DNA of 43,446 bases from Methanotrichaceae archaeon (GCA_016927425.1 JAFGMR010000081.1:1-43446), one strand, 5' to 3'; shown: positions 8,489 through 16,164, counted from the first letter of the stretch. The notes: generated by a model not told the origin, from the sequence alone. Numbers and translations: made by a program.

Positions 8489-9565
8489 ATGAATTATTGC
8501 AGGACGTGCTTGCTCTCAAATGCACATCCCTTCATAACATTTGACTCCGATAACGTATGCCAGTATTGCAGAAAACCCCCAACATATCTGTATAAAGAAA
8601 ATGAAGAATTTGTGGATATTTTAACTAAGATAAAATCAGAAAAAAAAGACTTTAATTGCTTAATTGGGCTAAGCGGCGGCAGAGATAGCAGTTATTTGGC
8701 GCTAAGAGCGATTAGAGATTGGGGTCTGCGCCCCCTTGCGTACTGTTACGATAATGGTCATATGCCAGAAAAAACTAAGGAAAACGTGAAAAAAATATCC
8801 GAAGAGTTAGGCATTAAACTCATAGTGATCGATAATGATGTTGGAAGAAATAGAAGCCTGTTTAAGAGGATCTTATTAGCATGGATAAAAAAGCCAAATC
8901 CAGGAATGATTCAAACATTGTGTATTGGTTGCAGAGGTGGGGTCAGCGGATGGATCCCCAAATTGCTCAAAAAATATAACATAAAATATATTTTAGATGG
9001 TACAAATAACTATGAAAACACATCGTACAAGTTGGGCCTATTTGGAATCAATGAGTATACATTTAATGCTTTTAAGGGAAGATATAAGCCCCTGCATTTA
9101 AAATTGGCATTCGCAATAAGTAAAGAGATATTTAAGAATCCATATTATATAAATCCATCAGTTCTATTCTATGGCGCCAGCGATTTCATCAAGGGATTTG
9201 GTGCAAATGTTGAGAGAATACATCCTTTCTTTTATGAGAAGTATAATGCTTCTGAGATCGTGAATGCCATTACAAGCGAGCTGGATTGGCAAAAACCCGA
9301 TTATTTTCCAGACTCTTGGCGATCCGATTGTAATATAGCTTTAATAAAAAATTTTATATCATATAGACTCTTAGGATTCTCCGACTACGATCTATTCTTT
9401 AGCAATATGATCAGAGATAAAGCGATAGACCGCCCCACTGCAGAGGAAAGGCTCCGGCAAATCAATCATAATCTGGATAAGTCTATCCCACAGATTAGCC
9501 AGATTCTGAGGTCTTATGGGATCGACTCCGGTTCGATACAGTCGTTTTTTAGTCTTATGCCTTAA
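8489..9565 (+). CDS. N-acetyl sugar amidotransferase (WbpG/PseA-like PP-loop enzyme)
   Basis: A 358-residue PP-loop ATPase of the group that turns an acetamido sugar into an acetamidino sugar using ammonia from a partner glutaminase. Cys4-x2-Cys7 and Cys24-x2-Cys27 form an N-terminal zinc-ribbon-like pair, and SGGRDS (residues 62-67) is the ATP pyrophosphate-binding loop. The segment CIGCRGG near residue 150 is also typical. Known members act on 2,3-diacetamido uronic acids or on pseudaminic/legionaminic acid. No hisH/hisF-like partner is in this window. The gene is strikingly AT-rich, with Lys/Asn/Ile codons unlike its GC-rich neighbours, and it is transcribed away from the operon; both point to recent transfer. 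Confidence 0.82.
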   Translation: MNYCRTCLLSNAHPFITFDSDNVCQYCRKPPTYLYKENEEFVDILTKIKSEKKDFNCLIGLSGGRDSSYLALRAIRDWGLRPLAYCYDNGHMPEKTKENVKKISEELGIKLIVIDNDVGRNRSLFKRILLAWIKKPNPGMIQTLCIGCRGGVSGWIPKLLKKYNIKYILDGTNNYENTSYKLGLFGINEYTFNAFKGRYKPLHLKLAFAISKEIFKNPYYINPSVLFYGASDFIKGFGANVERIHPFFYEKYNASEIVNAITSELDWQKPDYFPDSWRSDCNIALIKNFISYRLLGFSDYDLFFSNMIRDKAIDRPTAEERLRQINHNLDKSIPQISQILRSYGIDSGSIQSFFSLMP

Positions 9566-9647
9566 CAATTGGGCTTAGCTCGCCCCATTTCCGTGAGATT
9601 CATATCCATCCAGGACATGCCCACAAGACATGGCTTGGCGAAAGGGT

Positions 9648-9684
9648 GGGCGAAGGTGGCATATACGGCCTTCATTCTTCGCCC
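9648..9684. other. Intergenic hairpin
   Basis: GGGCGAAG (9648-9655) can pair with CTTCGCCC (9677-9684) around a 21-base loop; flanking GGGT and ACCC could extend the stem with a bulge. It lies in the 224-base gap after the AT-rich amidotransferase gene. No T-run follows on +, so a terminator role is uncertain. The rest of the gap shows only the promoter described next. Confidence 0.35.
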
Positions 9685-9712
9685 CTTCCACCCTCCGGAG
9701 ATTCAGCCGTAG

Positions 9713-9786
9713 CTTTTAAGACAATACAAGACCATCGAAAGAAATGCTTTTTCTAGGTTGAGAGATATTATCACATTAGGAGTGAG
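9713..9786 (+). promoter_or_regulatory. Promoter and ribosome site of the GerW-DUF2953 operon
   Basis: A TATA-like CTTTTAAG is at 9713-9720 and a strong ribosome site AGGAGTGAG at 9778-9786, three bases before the ATG at 9790. The distance implies a leader of roughly 45 bases. The same TAGGAGTGAG core occurs before the exported protein gene at 40074. Confidence 0.5.
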
Positions 9787-9789
9787 AAT

Positions 9790-10209
9790 ATGGGCAACAT
9801 AGAGAGCCTATTGAGGGCAGCATTCGGAGAGATGGAGAAGGTGATGACAGCAAGGACGGTCGTCGGCGACGCTGCCACATTTGGTGAGTTGACGGTCATC
9901 CCCCTCGTGAGCATCAAGATGGGATTCGGCGCTGGCGCGGGAGCCGAGGAGGGAAAGGAAGGAAGCGAGGGCGGAGGCGCCGGCGGCGGCGTATCGATAA
10001 AGCCGGTCGCAGTGATCATACTGGAAAAGGAGGGCGTGAGGATAGAGCAGCTCCATCCAGGAAGGGCGTCGACGCAACAGATGATCCTCGAGAAGGCGGC
10101 AGAGTTCATCCCAAAGCTCGCAGAGGGGGTCCCAAAGATGATGAAGAAGCATGGCGAGGAGGAAGAGAAGCCCCCCAAGGAGGCCGTAAGCGTTCCCGTA
10201 ACCGAGTGA
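9790..10209 (+). CDS. GerW/YtfJ family protein
   Basis: A 139-residue protein matching the GerW (YtfJ) family. It has an N-terminal helix, then TVVGDAATFGELTVIPLVSI, a glycine/glutamate-rich middle (about residues 45-68), and KPVAVIILEKEGVRIEQL. The family is named from a Bacillus spore protein, but it is widespread in non-sporulating bacteria and methanogens, where its function is unknown. A DUF2953 gene follows at 13 bases, the same pairing seen in bacteria, so they probably work together. The C-terminal 40 residues are helical and charged. There is no signal peptide; it is probably cytoplasmic or bound to the membrane through the DUF2953 partner. Confidence 0.85.
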   Translation: MGNIESLLRAAFGEMEKVMTARTVVGDAATFGELTVIPLVSIKMGFGAGAGAEEGKEGSEGGGAGGGVSIKPVAVIILEKEGVRIEQLHPGRASTQQMILEKAAEFIPKLAEGVPKMMKKHGEEEEKPPKEAVSVPVTE

Positions 10210-10222
10210 GGGCGAATGGAAG

Positions 10223-10777
10223 ATGGCGATCCTCCTAGCGTTGTTCCTATTCACCCTAGCCCTCCCATTCATCCCCATCGACCTCAGGCTTAGACTTGCG
10301 CAGGGAAGGGCAATGGTGCGCCTCGGCTGGCTCTTCGGCCTCGTTGGAAAGGATATGGCCACTGAAAGGAATATGGCCCAGGCCTTGGAGGATGAAGAAG
10401 AGCAGGGCAACGAGGAGCCCGTCAAGTGGAAGGAGATGCTGGAGATCCTCCGCGATCCCGGGATTGCGGCACGCATTTGGCGATTGGCCCGCGGATGTCT
10501 TGGAGGAGTCCAGATACGCGACATGAAGGGCACGATCAGGGTCGGCCTTGCCGATCCAGCGGAGACGGGGATTCTGCTTGGATACCTCTATGCCGTGGCA
10601 GGAGCGCTCTCTATCGACCTTTGCATCGAGCCGTCCTTCGATCTAGAATGCTTGGATGGGACAGCCGAGGGCACTCTCAGGCTCTGGCCATATCGCCTGA
10701 TTGCGCCCATTCTCTCCTTCCTCGCCTCGGCAAAGGTGCTCAGGATGGCAATTGGAATCGCGCGGAGGTCCCTATGA
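10223..10777 (+). CDS. DUF2953 domain membrane protein
   Basis: A 184-residue protein with an N-terminal hydrophobic helix (residues 1-17), the beta-strand IDLRLRLAQGRAMVRLGWLFGL typical in pattern of DUF2953, an acidic linker (about 52-72), and a second domain ending in hydrophobic segments near 112-128 and 155-175. Family function is unknown. It overlaps the next gene by four bases (ATGA at 10774-10777) and directly follows GerW, so the three genes form one translational unit. A role at the inner face of the membrane is inferred from the N-terminal anchor. Confidence 0.75.
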   Translation: MAILLALFLFTLALPFIPIDLRLRLAQGRAMVRLGWLFGLVGKDMATERNMAQALEDEEEQGNEEPVKWKEMLEILRDPGIAARIWRLARGCLGGVQIRDMKGTIRVGLADPAETGILLGYLYAVAGALSIDLCIEPSFDLECLDGTAEGTLRLWPYRLIAPILSFLASAKVLRMAIGIARRSL

Positions 10778-11052
10778 AAGGATGCTGGGAGGAGATGGCC
10801 GCCGATCCACCCATCGAACTCCCCTCGGCAATCCTTATACCGATCGCCCGAATCAGATATGGATTCCATCCAGGGGCAAGGGGAGGCGTCATCAGCGCCA
10901 CCAAGTTCCCGGAAGCCATCGTGATCGTTGCGCCTTCCGGTGCAACAGCCCTTCGTATGGATGGGAAGGAGATCCCCCTCGACCAAATCCTAAAGGATCT
11001 GCCCCTGGTCGAGGAGATTCTGCGAGGCCTGGAAACTCAAATCGTACTATAG
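10774..11052 (+). CDS. Hypothetical 92-residue protein coupled to DUF2953
   Basis: The start is the ATG at 10774, inside the ATGA overlap with DUF2953. The frame is open further upstream, but that part lies wholly inside the DUF2953 gene and is not expected to be translated. The peptide has alternating beta-type stretches (SAILIPIARIRYGF, EAIVIVAPSGATALRM) and a C-terminal helix with acidic residues (LPLVEEILRGLE). It has no signal peptide, cysteine motif or known domain. The beta-strand pattern with PIARIRYGFHPG resembles the style of the GerW-like fold, but I cannot assign it. It is probably the third member of the GerW module. Confidence 0.6.
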   Translation: MKGCWEEMAADPPIELPSAILIPIARIRYGFHPGARGGVISATKFPEAIVIVAPSGATALRMDGKEIPLDQILKDLPLVEEILRGLETQIVL

Positions 11053-11067
11053 AGCCGATGAGCATTC

Positions 11068-11892
11068 ATGCGCGAATATGGCGAGAGGTGGGACCCAAAG
11101 GGATATCGCGAGAGCGCCTCAGAGCAGAGGAGATGGGCGAGGGAGGTGATCGCGAAGCTTGGGCTAAAGGGAGATGAGCGAGTGCTCGACATAGGCTGCG
11201 GCGATGGATCGATCACCGCCGAGATTGCGAAGTTGCTTCCCCGGGGATCGGCCGTTGGGATAGACATCTCCCCCCAGATGGTCTCCTTTGCGAATGAGAG
11301 CTTTCCCACGACCACGAACCCCAACCTCAGCTTCCAGCGCGGCGACGCAAGCTGCCTGGAGTTCAAGGAGGAGTTCGATCTCGTGGTCTCCTTCGCCTGC
11401 CTTCACTGGGTACGCGACCACCACCCAGTCCTCGAAGGAATCGGGCGAGCCCTCGGTCCGAGGGGAAGGGCCCATCTGCAGTTTGGGGGCAAGGGAAACG
11501 CGAGCGGGATACTGGAGATCGCAGAATCTATGATCGAAGAGGATAGCTGGAAGGAGGGCTTCATCGAGTTCGAAGAGCCGTACAGCTTCTTCGATTCGGA
11601 GGAGTATCGCGGCTGGATCGAGGAAGCGGGCCTTCTCCCGATCTGCGTCGAACTGATTGAGAAGGATATGATCCAGCCAGGCAAGCAAGGGCTCGAGGCC
11701 TGGATCAAGTCGACCTGGCACCCCTACCTGGAGCGGCTCACGGCGGACCGGGCGGAGGAGTTCGTAGCCGAGGTAGCCGGCCGATATCTGCAGACACACC
11801 CCCTGGACGATGAGGGGAAGGTCCATGTGAGGATGGTGCGGCTGGAGGCGGTCTTCGATCGATCGGGATCAGATAGATATCGAATGGGATGA
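11068..11892 (+). CDS. SAM-dependent methyltransferase (class I)
   Basis: A 274-residue Rossmann-fold methyltransferase. VLDIGCGDGS (residues 39-48) is motif I binding S-adenosylmethionine, GIDISPQMVSFA is the acidic strand-2 motif, and FDLVVSFACLHWVRDHHPVL is the strand-4 region. The layout and the FACLHWV stretch resemble trans-aconitate 2-methyltransferase and small-molecule methyltransferases of that group. The substrate is not evident. It follows the 92-residue gene by 15 bases and precedes lemA by 12, so it is probably in the same transcript. Confidence 0.82.
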   Translation: MREYGERWDPKGYRESASEQRRWAREVIAKLGLKGDERVLDIGCGDGSITAEIAKLLPRGSAVGIDISPQMVSFANESFPTTTNPNLSFQRGDASCLEFKEEFDLVVSFACLHWVRDHHPVLEGIGRALGPRGRAHLQFGGKGNASGILEIAESMIEEDSWKEGFIEFEEPYSFFDSEEYRGWIEEAGLLPICVELIEKDMIQPGKQGLEAWIKSTWHPYLERLTADRAEEFVAEVAGRYLQTHPLDDEGKVHVRMVRLEAVFDRSGSDRYRMG

Positions 11893-11904
11893 GTTAGCAT
11901 ATAC

Positions 11905-12501
11905 ATGTCACTCCTGACCTACCTCATCCTGGCAGTCCTTGCCGCGATCTCAATTGCAGCCTACATGGTAGGCCTATACAACCGCCTTCAAAGCCTTAGA
12001 AACGGGGCAGAGGCCACATTATCCCAGATCAGGGTGGCGATGAAGAAGAGGCTCGATATGGTCGAGGGGCTGGTGGCCTCGACTGAGGCTTATGCCCACT
12101 TCGAGATGGAGGTGCTCGAGCGTATAACCGATCTTCGGGCAGGCCTTGGGGAGGCCCGGCCAAAGGACCTGGACCGCATCCAAGGCGAGAGCCAGGGCCT
12201 GATAGGAAAGATCAGCGCCGTTGCCGAGAGCTACCCAGACCTCAAGACCTCAGAGGCCATGGCATTGACGATGAATGCCATAAGGGATGTGGAGGACGAG
12301 ATCGCCAGATACCGCTACACCTACAACAACATAGTCCAGGAGTACAACACGATGCTCGATACATTTCCGTCGAGCATCGCAGCATCGAGGGCCGGCATGA
12401 GGGAGGAGGAGTACCTGAGCTTCGAGGTGGACGAGCTCGCAAGTCAAGGATACCTCCCATGGCAGGAGGAGCCAAGGAGGCCAGAGGCCGGCTGGAGGTG
12501 A
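11905..12501 (+). CDS. LemA family protein
   Basis: A 198-residue protein with an N-terminal membrane helix (about residues 3-22), then YNRLQSLRNGAEATLSQI, the conserved opening of the LemA fold, and the late signature YNTMLDTFPSSIAASRAGM. The rest is a helical bundle lying outside or inside the membrane according to the N-out orientation usual in the family. LemA proteins are common next to membrane proteins of the TPM/YgcG type, which are not present here. Function is unknown. A clear start (ATG 11905) follows the methyltransferase stop closely. Confidence 0.88.
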   Translation: MSLLTYLILAVLAAISIAAYMVGLYNRLQSLRNGAEATLSQIRVAMKKRLDMVEGLVASTEAYAHFEMEVLERITDLRAGLGEARPKDLDRIQGESQGLIGKISAVAESYPDLKTSEAMALTMNAIRDVEDEIARYRYTYNNIVQEYNTMLDTFPSSIAASRAGMREEEYLSFEVDELASQGYLPWQEEPRRPEAGWR

Positions 12502-12557
12502 GAGGCCGGAAAGCGTTATTAATACTGACAACCTCTGACATGGCGGAGGCTGGAGGG

Positions 12558-12860
12558 ATGCTTAGACATATCGTCATGTTCAGGATGAAGGAGTTCGCGG
12601 AGGACGCAGATGGGCGGCAGAACATGCAGAGGTTGAAGGCCCAGCTGGAAGGGCTGAAGGATATCATCGAGGAGATCAAGTTATTCGAGGTGGGCATCAA
12701 TATATCGGATGGAAATGTGGGCTGCGACCTGGTCTTATATTCGGAGTTCGAAGGGCTCGATGACCTACACCGCTACCAAGCCCACCCAGATCACATCAAG
12801 GTGGCCGATTTCGTGGGCAAGGTCTGCAGGGACCGGCTTGTTGCCGACTATACGGTCTGA
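12558..12860 (+). CDS. Dabb family (stress-responsive A/B barrel) protein
   Basis: A 100-residue protein with the dimeric alpha-beta barrel pattern: LRHIVMFRMKEFAED at the start, ending in HPDHIKVADFVGKVCRDR and a short strand. Family members are small ferredoxin-like dimers; functions range from hydrolytic stress proteins to polyketide cyclases, so none is assigned. The ATG at 12558 is chosen because GGAGG and GGAGGG lie just upstream and a TATA-like TTATTAAT (12517-12524) would place the transcript start near 12545. An ATG at 12540 would precede that. It probably has its own promoter. Confidence 0.82.
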   Translation: MLRHIVMFRMKEFAEDADGRQNMQRLKAQLEGLKDIIEEIKLFEVGINISDGNVGCDLVLYSEFEGLDDLHRYQAHPDHIKVADFVGKVCRDRLVADYTV

Positions 12861-12882
12861 CGAGACCTAGAAATCATGAAGA

Positions 12883-12913
12883 AAGGGGCGCCCCCTAAAG
12901 AGGGCAGCCCCTT
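12883..12913. terminator. Stem-loop between convergent genes
   Basis: AAGGGGC (12883-12889) pairs with GCCCCTT (12907-12913). An alternative self-complementary GGGGCGCCCC sits inside the left arm. It lies between the ends of the Dabb gene and the symporter gene, so it could stop transcription from both sides. No long T-run follows. Confidence 0.4.
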
Positions 12914-12941
12914 AAGGTCCTTATTCTGCATATACAGCTAC

Positions 12942-14360
12942 TTATTTTCCCGTGCCCTTGGCCACCTTCCCAGGTGCGGCTGTGAACAGGCTTGTCGCTA
13001 CGTAGGCCACCGTTCCGCATATCAGGCCAATGAATACTGGATGTATGACCGATCCGCTGTAGAAGTGCCAGAGCACGACCGATATGAAGGATGCGAGAAG
13101 GCTTGCAACGAAGCCCTGGCCTGTGCCGCCCTTCCAGTAGAGCCCGAAGATCAACGGCACGAAGACGCAACAAGCAATCACTCCCATGCTGACGGAGACG
13201 AGGGGCACTATCCCCTGCGGCATATCGTTTGCAAGGAGGGCGGAGACTCCGATTATAACCACTCCAAGGCCTCGCGTGAGCAGAAGGACACGGTCGTCGG
13301 AGATCGCAGGCGAGAAGAAGCGCAGTATGTCCGAAGTCAACGATGTGGTTGTGACGAGGACTATCGCGCTTATCGTGGACATGGCCGCGGAGATTGCAGC
13401 AAGGAGAATCAAGGCATCGAATCCCGGTGGAAGTAGGGTTGTTGCAACGAAGGGAATGAGGCTGTCGGGGCTTTTTACGAAGGGCGCGAGCTCCTCCGCT
13501 GTGAAGGCGCCGTAAGCGAGGACGCCGATTGAGAAGATGCAGAAGGCGTATACCGCAATGGAGATCGGGCCGTATATTCCTGCAAAGCGTACCACCCGCC
13601 TATCCCGTGCGGAGAAGATCATGATCAAGAGGTCGGGAAGGGCAACGAGGCCCAGGCTGATAGAGAACGCCATCCCTAAGCTCTTCTCCCAGGGCATCAT
13701 ATAGCCGCTCATGGAGGTAACTGCAGCAGGAATATGATCCCAGATCTGCATTCCCCCGCCCCTCTGCAGAAGGCTTCCGTAGAGCAGAACGGCTCCTACA
13801 AGCATCAAGAGCCCCTGGATGAAGCTTATCCAGAGTATTGCTGGAAGCCCCCCGACTACGTAATAGACGGCAACTATTGAGACTGCGATGATCAGGCCCT
13901 GAACGTAGGTGACACCCAAGAGCCCCTGGAATAGCTCGGCACAGCCCTTGTAGATCGCGACAAGGTAGATCGCGTACATGATCAGCATTATGACGGCGAG
14001 AACAACTTTCCCACCGGGGGATTTATAACGTCGCTCCAGAAGCTGTGGGACGGTCCTTGCATCGTACTCCTTTGCCATCGACCAGATCCGAGGAGCTATG
14101 AGCCAGGCCATGCAGGCGAAGAAGACGTGCAGAAAGACCGCCCAGATGGTCCAGGGAAGTCCGCAGACGAGGCCATAGCCTCCTCCCCCCAGGAAGGATG
14201 CCGCGCTGAAGTAGGCCGCTGTGAAGGCGATCCCGATCACTGCCGGATACATGATGTTGCGATCAGAGATCACGAAGCCGGAGAGGGTGCCCTGGCGAAG
14301 TCGAAGCGATAGGACGATTATTGCGAGGACGTAGGCCACGAGGAGGACCTGATTAATCAT
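12942..14360 (-). CDS. Sodium:solute symporter family (SSS) permease
   Basis: A 472-residue permease with about thirteen hydrophobic helices. The N-terminal block FVISDRNIMYPAVIGIAFT followed by YFSAASFLGGGGYGL is the SSS family signature (first core helix with the sodium site). A later block ALILLAAISAAMSTISAIVL is the helix-8 sodium-site region with its Ser/Thr residues. Substrates in the family include acetate, proline, pantothenate and others; acetate would be attractive in an acetate-using methanogen, but the sequence does not decide. It starts at ATG 14360, overlapping by eight bases a 30-codon gene for a single-span peptide, which matches the small accessory proteins found with archaeal SSS permeases. 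Confidence 0.88.
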   Translation of the reverse strand: MINQVLLVAYVLAIIVLSLRLRQGTLSGFVISDRNIMYPAVIGIAFTAAYFSAASFLGGGGYGLVCGLPWTIWAVFLHVFFACMAWLIAPRIWSMAKEYDARTVPQLLERRYKSPGGKVVLAVIMLIMYAIYLVAIYKGCAELFQGLLGVTYVQGLIIAVSIVAVYYVVGGLPAILWISFIQGLLMLVGAVLLYGSLLQRGGGMQIWDHIPAAVTSMSGYMMPWEKSLGMAFSISLGLVALPDLLIMIFSARDRRVVRFAGIYGPISIAVYAFCIFSIGVLAYGAFTAEELAPFVKSPDSLIPFVATTLLPPGFDALILLAAISAAMSTISAIVLVTTTSLTSDILRFFSPAISDDRVLLLTRGLGVVIIGVSALLANDMPQGIVPLVSVSMGVIACCVFVPLIFGLYWKGGTGQGFVASLLASFISVVLWHFYSGSVIHPVFIGLICGTVAYVATSLFTAAPGKVAKGTGK

Positions 14361-14445
14361 CGAATCGCCTCAGCGTGATGAGAAAGGTTATGGCAAGCAT
14401 CACTATCACCGAGACTATGAGGGCAAGGTATGGTGTGGGGACCAT
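14353..14445 (-). CDS. Symporter small accessory protein (30 residues)
   Basis: The ATG at 14445 has GGGAG just upstream, and the frame encodes MVPTPYLALIVSVIV followed by more hydrophobic residues and the basic/acidic end LRRFDD, with TAA at 14353-14355. That is one membrane helix with a charged cytoplasmic tail. It overlaps the symporter start by eight bases, so the two are translationally coupled. Very short peptides of this type directly before SSS permeases are known in methanogens as symporter small accessory proteins. It probably assists assembly or activity of the permease. Confidence 0.78.
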   Translation of the reverse strand: MVPTPYLALIVSVIVMLAITFLITLRRFDD

Positions 14446-15016
14446 TCAGGACTCCCCCGATCTATAGTTCATCTCCATATATTCCAAGACAGATCCTCCA
14501 ATGATGCATTCATTTGTACAAAGACGTGCGGAGGAGAGCATAGATGTTTAAAATCCTTTCGCCCTTTGGCGATGATGAGTGGAAAAGAGAGCTTCCCTTA
14601 TCTCAACCGCGAATGAACGCGAATGAACACGAATAATCTACTGTTAATTTGCGTTTATTTGCGGCCAATTTGAGCGATAATATGGCGTTTTGAGGGATTA
14701 TATTCGTGTAAGCGTTGATAATAAGCACAAATGGAAGATTGATGCCCTCAAGCAATTGAGCAGTTGCGAGAAGTGCGAGGGGGGGAGTCCGGGCGGACGG
14801 CATCTTGTTGAAGTATCGATGAATATGCGAATCAAGCCACCTCGAAGGGCTGGTCAACCCTTCACGCCAGAAGCGGCCGTGGCCGCCGCAGGAGATAAAA
14901 GAGACCGGGAGGCTCGACATGTTTCAACCTTCTGGACGGCGGCTGCCCTTCCTATCCACACGGAGGGTTTTGAGGCAGGATGTGCATTGATCCTTTGTGC
15001 CGATGACCGGCGCCGA
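14446..15016. other. Non-coding stretch of about 0.6 kb
   Basis: No convincing gene. Frames of about 100 codons exist on both strands but start without ribosome sites, run through the hairpin repeat, and have no recognisable domain or normal codon pattern. Besides the hairpin repeat at 14607-14664 there is a GAAGGG/CCCTTC pair near 14850-14870 and a C-box-like GATGATGA near 14570 without a matching D box. The first part up to about 14750 is AT-rich and the remainder GC-rich, so the stretch may be stitched from remnants. Confidence 0.5.
14607..14664. repeat. Hairpin repeat with 10-base units
   Basis: The left arm (14607-14629) is built of CGCGAATGAA-type decamers; the right arm (14642-14664) has TTTATTTGCG-type decamers in the opposite sense. 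Folded, 22 of 23 positions pair; three of these are G-T (G-U in RNA) wobbles and one position is a G-A mismatch, with a 12-base loop. A related sequence in inverted orientation occurs at 26623-26647, and similarity continues about ten bases beyond on the CTTATCTCAACC side. Function unknown. Confidence 0.75.
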
Positions 15017-15060
15017 CCCCTTCCGCATGAAGGGGGTTGAGGGAGGGAACCCCACCTCCC
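15017..15060 (-). terminator. Tandem hairpins after the bactofilin-like gene
   Basis: CCCCTTC (15017-15023) pairs with GAAGGGG (15029-15035) around CGCAT, and GGGAGG (15041-15046) pairs with CCTCCC (15055-15060). Both lie within 50 bases downstream of the stop of the - strand gene ending at 15065. They could end its transcript, though no T-run is evident. Confidence 0.4.
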
Positions 15061-15064
15061 GGCA

Positions 15065-16063
15065 TCATGCAACTGGGGCGCCCTGACCCCTATGCCAGCG
15101 AAGCAGGCCGTATATCAGGGCCCCAAATCCAAGGCTTGTGGTGATCAGGGATACAACCCAGCCCACGTAGGGAACCTGGTAGAGGATGTTCAGTATGATG
15201 AATCCCACCAGGAATGCCAATACGGGCCCGTCCTTCTTCAAACGAACGGTGATCGCTCGGCCGAGGCTGAAGGAGACGAAGAGCCCCGAGAGCATGACGC
15301 CAGCCATCAGAAATAGCAGCGTCAATAGGAAGAGGGGAACTCCTACAACCGTCATTGCGAAGATGACGGCGAGCACGACAGAGACGACTAAGCCAAGGAA
15401 GCCCGCCATCGTCCTCATGGCAGGAGAGGACCTGATCTCCTCGTCCATCGTGACGAAGACCTGAGGGAAGAGCCGCAGCAGTATCAGGCCAGCTATGAGA
15501 AACCCAAGGCTCATTATCAGGCCTAAGATGCTGATTCCATGCTCTGGAGGCCTCTCTTCCATCTTCTCGGTCTGATAGAATCGAACCAAACCTGCATGAC
15601 CCTTGTCCTCAAAGTTCTCGGCGTTGACGGTCAGCGTCCCGTTTATCGTCGCCGAGTTGTAGACGTCGCCGCCCCCGACCAAGGCGTCCTTTCCAACGGT
15701 CATGTTTCTATGGAGGTCGACCTGCCCCCCGGCGGCCACGAGGTTCCTCGTCACGTTGCCGAGCAAGTTGAGGTTGCCTCCAAGGGCGATGACCTTTCCC
15801 CCAACGTTCGATGAGAGGAGGACCTGGCCACCGCTTACGATCAGATCGCCCCTCACCGGAGCGTTGATGTTGACGTTGCCTCCGGCAACGATTGCGCTCT
15901 CCACAGGAGCGTTGATGTTCACCGAGCTTCCGACGGCGAAGACGTCGTCGTCGATGGGATCGTCGATTGAGACAGTATTTCCCGAGAAGAATTGCAGAGC
16001 GCAAGCCCCAGAGGAGAGGAGCAAGGCCAATATAGCGAACAGGACGGCGTGCTTCATCATCAT
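15065..16063 (-). CDS. Secreted bactofilin-like repeat protein with C-terminal membrane domain
   Basis: The ATG at 16063, preceded by TTGGGG, gives 332 residues; two further ATGs follow immediately and are also possible. A signal peptide covers about residues 1-23. Residues ~25-140 are a right-handed beta-helix of the polymer-forming (bactofilin) type, with repeated strands such as VNINAPV, DLIVSGGQVLLS and NLNLLGNVTRNLVAAGGQV. About four hydrophobic helices follow (roughly residues 180-325), with conserved glycines. The beta-helix would be outside the cell, unlike cytoplasmic bactofilins. It is a single gene, divergent from the U32 gene. It may form a surface scaffold or adhesive layer. Confidence 0.75.
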   Translation of the reverse strand: MMMKHAVLFAILALLLSSGACALQFFSGNTVSIDDPIDDDVFAVGSSVNINAPVESAIVAGGNVNINAPVRGDLIVSGGQVLLSSNVGGKVIALGGNLNLLGNVTRNLVAAGGQVDLHRNMTVGKDALVGGGDVYNSATINGTLTVNAENFEDKGHAGLVRFYQTEKMEERPPEHGISILGLIMSLGFLIAGLILLRLFPQVFVTMDEEIRSSPAMRTMAGFLGLVVSVVLAVIFAMTVVGVPLFLLTLLFLMAGVMLSGLFVSFSLGRAITVRLKKDGPVLAFLVGFIILNILYQVPYVGWVVSLITTSLGFGALIYGLLRWHRGQGAPVA

Positions 16064-16164
16064 AATCCCCAATTAAAATGGTAACTCATTGAATAAATAG
16101 GTTATCTGGAATTCACCTTTCCCATGCCAACCGTTAAACGCTACGCATGCGAGACGCAGACGCC

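Noticed and set aside
14569-14600. C-box-like GATGATGA suggesting a C/D guide RNA
   Set aside because: No D box or matching C'/D' pair lies at a suitable distance.
14603-15040. Overlapping reading frames of about 100 codons on both strands
   Set aside because: They run through the hairpin repeat, lack ribosome sites and known domains, and the + one is Arg/Gly-rich in the way GC-rich shadow frames are.
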